7,285 nucleotides of DNA from Acidimicrobiia bacterium (GTDB lineage Bacteria; Actinomycetota; Acidimicrobiia; Spongiisociales; ZC4RG35), in contig QIDW01000363.1 of the NCBI GenBank assembly GCA_003230435.1, positions 1 through 7,285 of the forward strand, in the 5' to 3' direction. Under the pieces are notes generated by a model. It ran no database searches and was not told the DNA's origin. It saw nothing but the letters and a program-made list of their open reading frames with translations. Positions within the stretch are counted from its first letter, which is position 1; the number at the start of each line of letters is the position of its first letter. Made by a program: the position numbers and the translations under genes. Positions 6,086 through 7,285 of this stretch are shown here, piece after piece.

Positions 6086-7285
6086 CGGTCGGGCAGCACG
6101 AACCCACCGTCCTGGTCGTCGACTTCGGCGCCCAATACGCCCAACTGATCGCGAGACGAGTCCGCGAGGCGCATGTTCGATCAGAGATCGTTTCTCGCGA
6201 TATCACGCCAGAGGAGATCCGCCGGCGTCGGCCGATAGGATTGATTCTCTCGGGTGGACCCGCCTCGGTCTACGCAGAGGGCGCCTATCGGATGGATGCC
6301 GCCATTCTCGATCTCGGCATTCCCATCCTCGGCATTTGTTACGGACATCAATTACTTGCCGACCTTGCTGGTGGCGAGGTGACAAACAGCGGGAACGCCG
6401 AATACGGGAACACCACGATGGACGTGACAGCTGACTCGGTCCTGCTCAGCGGGCTTCCAGGTTCACAAACCGTGTGGATGTCTCACAAAGACCAGGTGAC
6501 TGTTCCTCCCGAGGGTTTCGTTTGCGTGGCGTCAACGGGTGGCGCCGCCGTCGCTGCGATGGAGAACAGAGAGCGACGATTCTATGGAGTCCAATTTCAC
6601 CCTGAGGTCGCACACACCCCACGGGGTAGCGAGATCCTCAAGCAGTTCCTCTACGAGGTTTGCCAAGCAACTCCGGCGTGGACGTCTCACTCGATCATCG
6701 AGTCGCAGGTGGCGGCGATAAGGGATCACGTCGGTTCGGACAAGGTTATCTGTGGTTTGTCGGGTGGCGTCGATTCGGCGGTGGCCGCAGCGATTGTCCA
6801 TGAGGCGGTTGGCGACCAGTTGACAGCCATATTCGTCGACCACGGCCTTCTTCGCACCGGCGAGGCCCACCAGGTCGAGGAGACGTTTCGGTCTCACTTC
6901 GCCCTTGACCTCATCCATGTCAAGGCCGAAGATCGCTTTCTCGAGCAGCTCGAGGGTGTGACCGACCCGGAGCAGAAACGCAGGATCATCGGGGAGACTT
7001 TCATCCGTGTTTTTGAAGAAGCTGCCTCCTCGGTTGGCGATGCCAGGTTCCTGGTTCAAGGAACGCTCTATCCCGATGTGATCGAATCAGGCTCCGGCTC
7101 GGCTGCGACGATCAAGACTCATCACAACGTTGGTGGCCTTCCCGACGACATGACTCTGGGTCTCGTCGAACCATTGCGAGATCTTTTCAAGGACGAGGTT
7201 CGGGCGATTGGCGAGGAGCTCGGGTTGCCTGAGGAAATTGTTTGGCGTCAACCGTTCCCCGGCCCAGGTCTGGCCGTGCGGATCA
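6082..7285 (+). CDS. guaA: GMP synthase (glutamine-hydrolysing), C-terminus outside window
   Basis: Converts XMP, ATP and glutamine to GMP in the cytoplasm. The frame is open for 401 codons to the window end without a stop; about 110-120 C-terminal residues (the dimerisation domain) are missing when compared with the family's usual 510-525. Class I glutamine amidotransferase domain: LVVDFGAQYAQLIARRVRE (near the N-terminus), LSGGPASVY, and nucleophile Cys86 in GICYGHQ with His173 and Glu175 in QFHPEV completing the triad. ATP-pyrophosphatase domain: P-loop GLSGGVDSAV (225-234), VDHGLLRTGEA, KTHHNVGGLP (345-354), and QPFPGPGLAVR (390-400) at the end of the window. ATG 6082 overlaps the guaB3 stop (ATGA) with no Shine-Dalgarno sequence of its own, so translation is probably coupled to guaB3. 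The start is also supported by the short lead into the conserved VVDFGAQY strand. Confidence 0.97.
   Translation, partial: MTVGQHEPTVLVVDFGAQYAQLIARRVREAHVRSEIVSRDITPEEIRRRRPIGLILSGGPASVYAEGAYRMDAAILDLGIPILGICYGHQLLADLAGGEVTNSGNAEYGNTTMDVTADSVLLSGLPGSQTVWMSHKDQVTVPPEGFVCVASTGGAAVAAMENRERRFYGVQFHPEVAHTPRGSEILKQFLYEVCQATPAWTSHSIIESQVAAIRDHVGSDKVICGLSGGVDSAVAAAIVHEAVGDQLTAIFVDHGLLRTGEAHQVEETFRSHFALDLIHVKAEDRFLEQLEGVTDPEQKRRIIGETFIRVFEEAASSVGDARFLVQGTLYPDVIESGSGSAATIKTHHNVGGLPDDMTLGLVEPLRDLFKDEVRAIGEELGLPEEIVWRQPFPGPGLAVRI

Noticed and set aside
6532..7059. 175-residue minus-strand frame inside guaA
   Set aside because: It lies opposite intact GMP synthase motifs, including the P-loop, and shows no domain of its own.

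Overview
The window looks like ordinary chromosome from an actinobacterium, or a close relative, of moderately high GC content. An Acidimicrobiia-like or uncultured actinobacterial lineage is my guess from gene content, not something shown here. The pointers are a GuaB3-type IMP dehydrogenase relative directly before guaA, a LytR-CpsA-Psr (LCP) cell-wall ligase, codons that prefer G or C in the third position, and several genes that lack a strong Shine-Dalgarno (SD) sequence. I see no rRNA, tRNA, CRISPR array, insertion sequence, phage gene or attachment site. Genes are tightly packed and no gene-free stretch exceeds 70 bases.

Layout, left to right. (1) 3-743 (+): the C-terminal part of a sensor histidine kinase, with H-box and ATP-binding domain; its sensor part lies outside the window. 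(2) 799-1878 (+): a membrane-anchored LCP protein. (3) 1942-2922 (+): tryptophanyl-tRNA synthetase, trpS. (4) 2953-3549 (+): a small polytopic membrane protein whose conserved Cys-Glu, Ser-x-x-Phe-His, His-Asp and His-x3-His residues fit the CREST/alkaline-ceramidase superfamily of metal-dependent membrane hydrolases. (5) 3591-4100 (-): a UPF0316 protein (membrane domain plus DUF2179-type soluble domain). (6) 4151-4894 (-): a CPBP-family intramembrane protease upstream of the UPF0316 gene, probably in one operon with it. (7) 4928-6085 (+): guaB3. (8) 6082 to the window end (+): guaA, GMP synthase, overlapping guaB3 by four bases (ATGA) and cut off by the window end.

The clearest functional unit is guaB3-guaA, which would cover the IMP to XMP to GMP branch of purine synthesis if this GuaB3 is an active IMP dehydrogenase. 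The genes at 799-3549 share a direction but have no obvious common pathway. Genes 5-6 are convergent with the CREST gene and divergent from guaB3, so two transcription boundaries lie at about 3550-3590 and 4895-4927.

I do not see a convincing new multi-gene system. The observations most worth following are the CREST-like hydrolase beside trpS, the CPBP plus UPF0316 pair, the very short divergent gap before guaB3, and the lone GuaB3 coupled to guaA.
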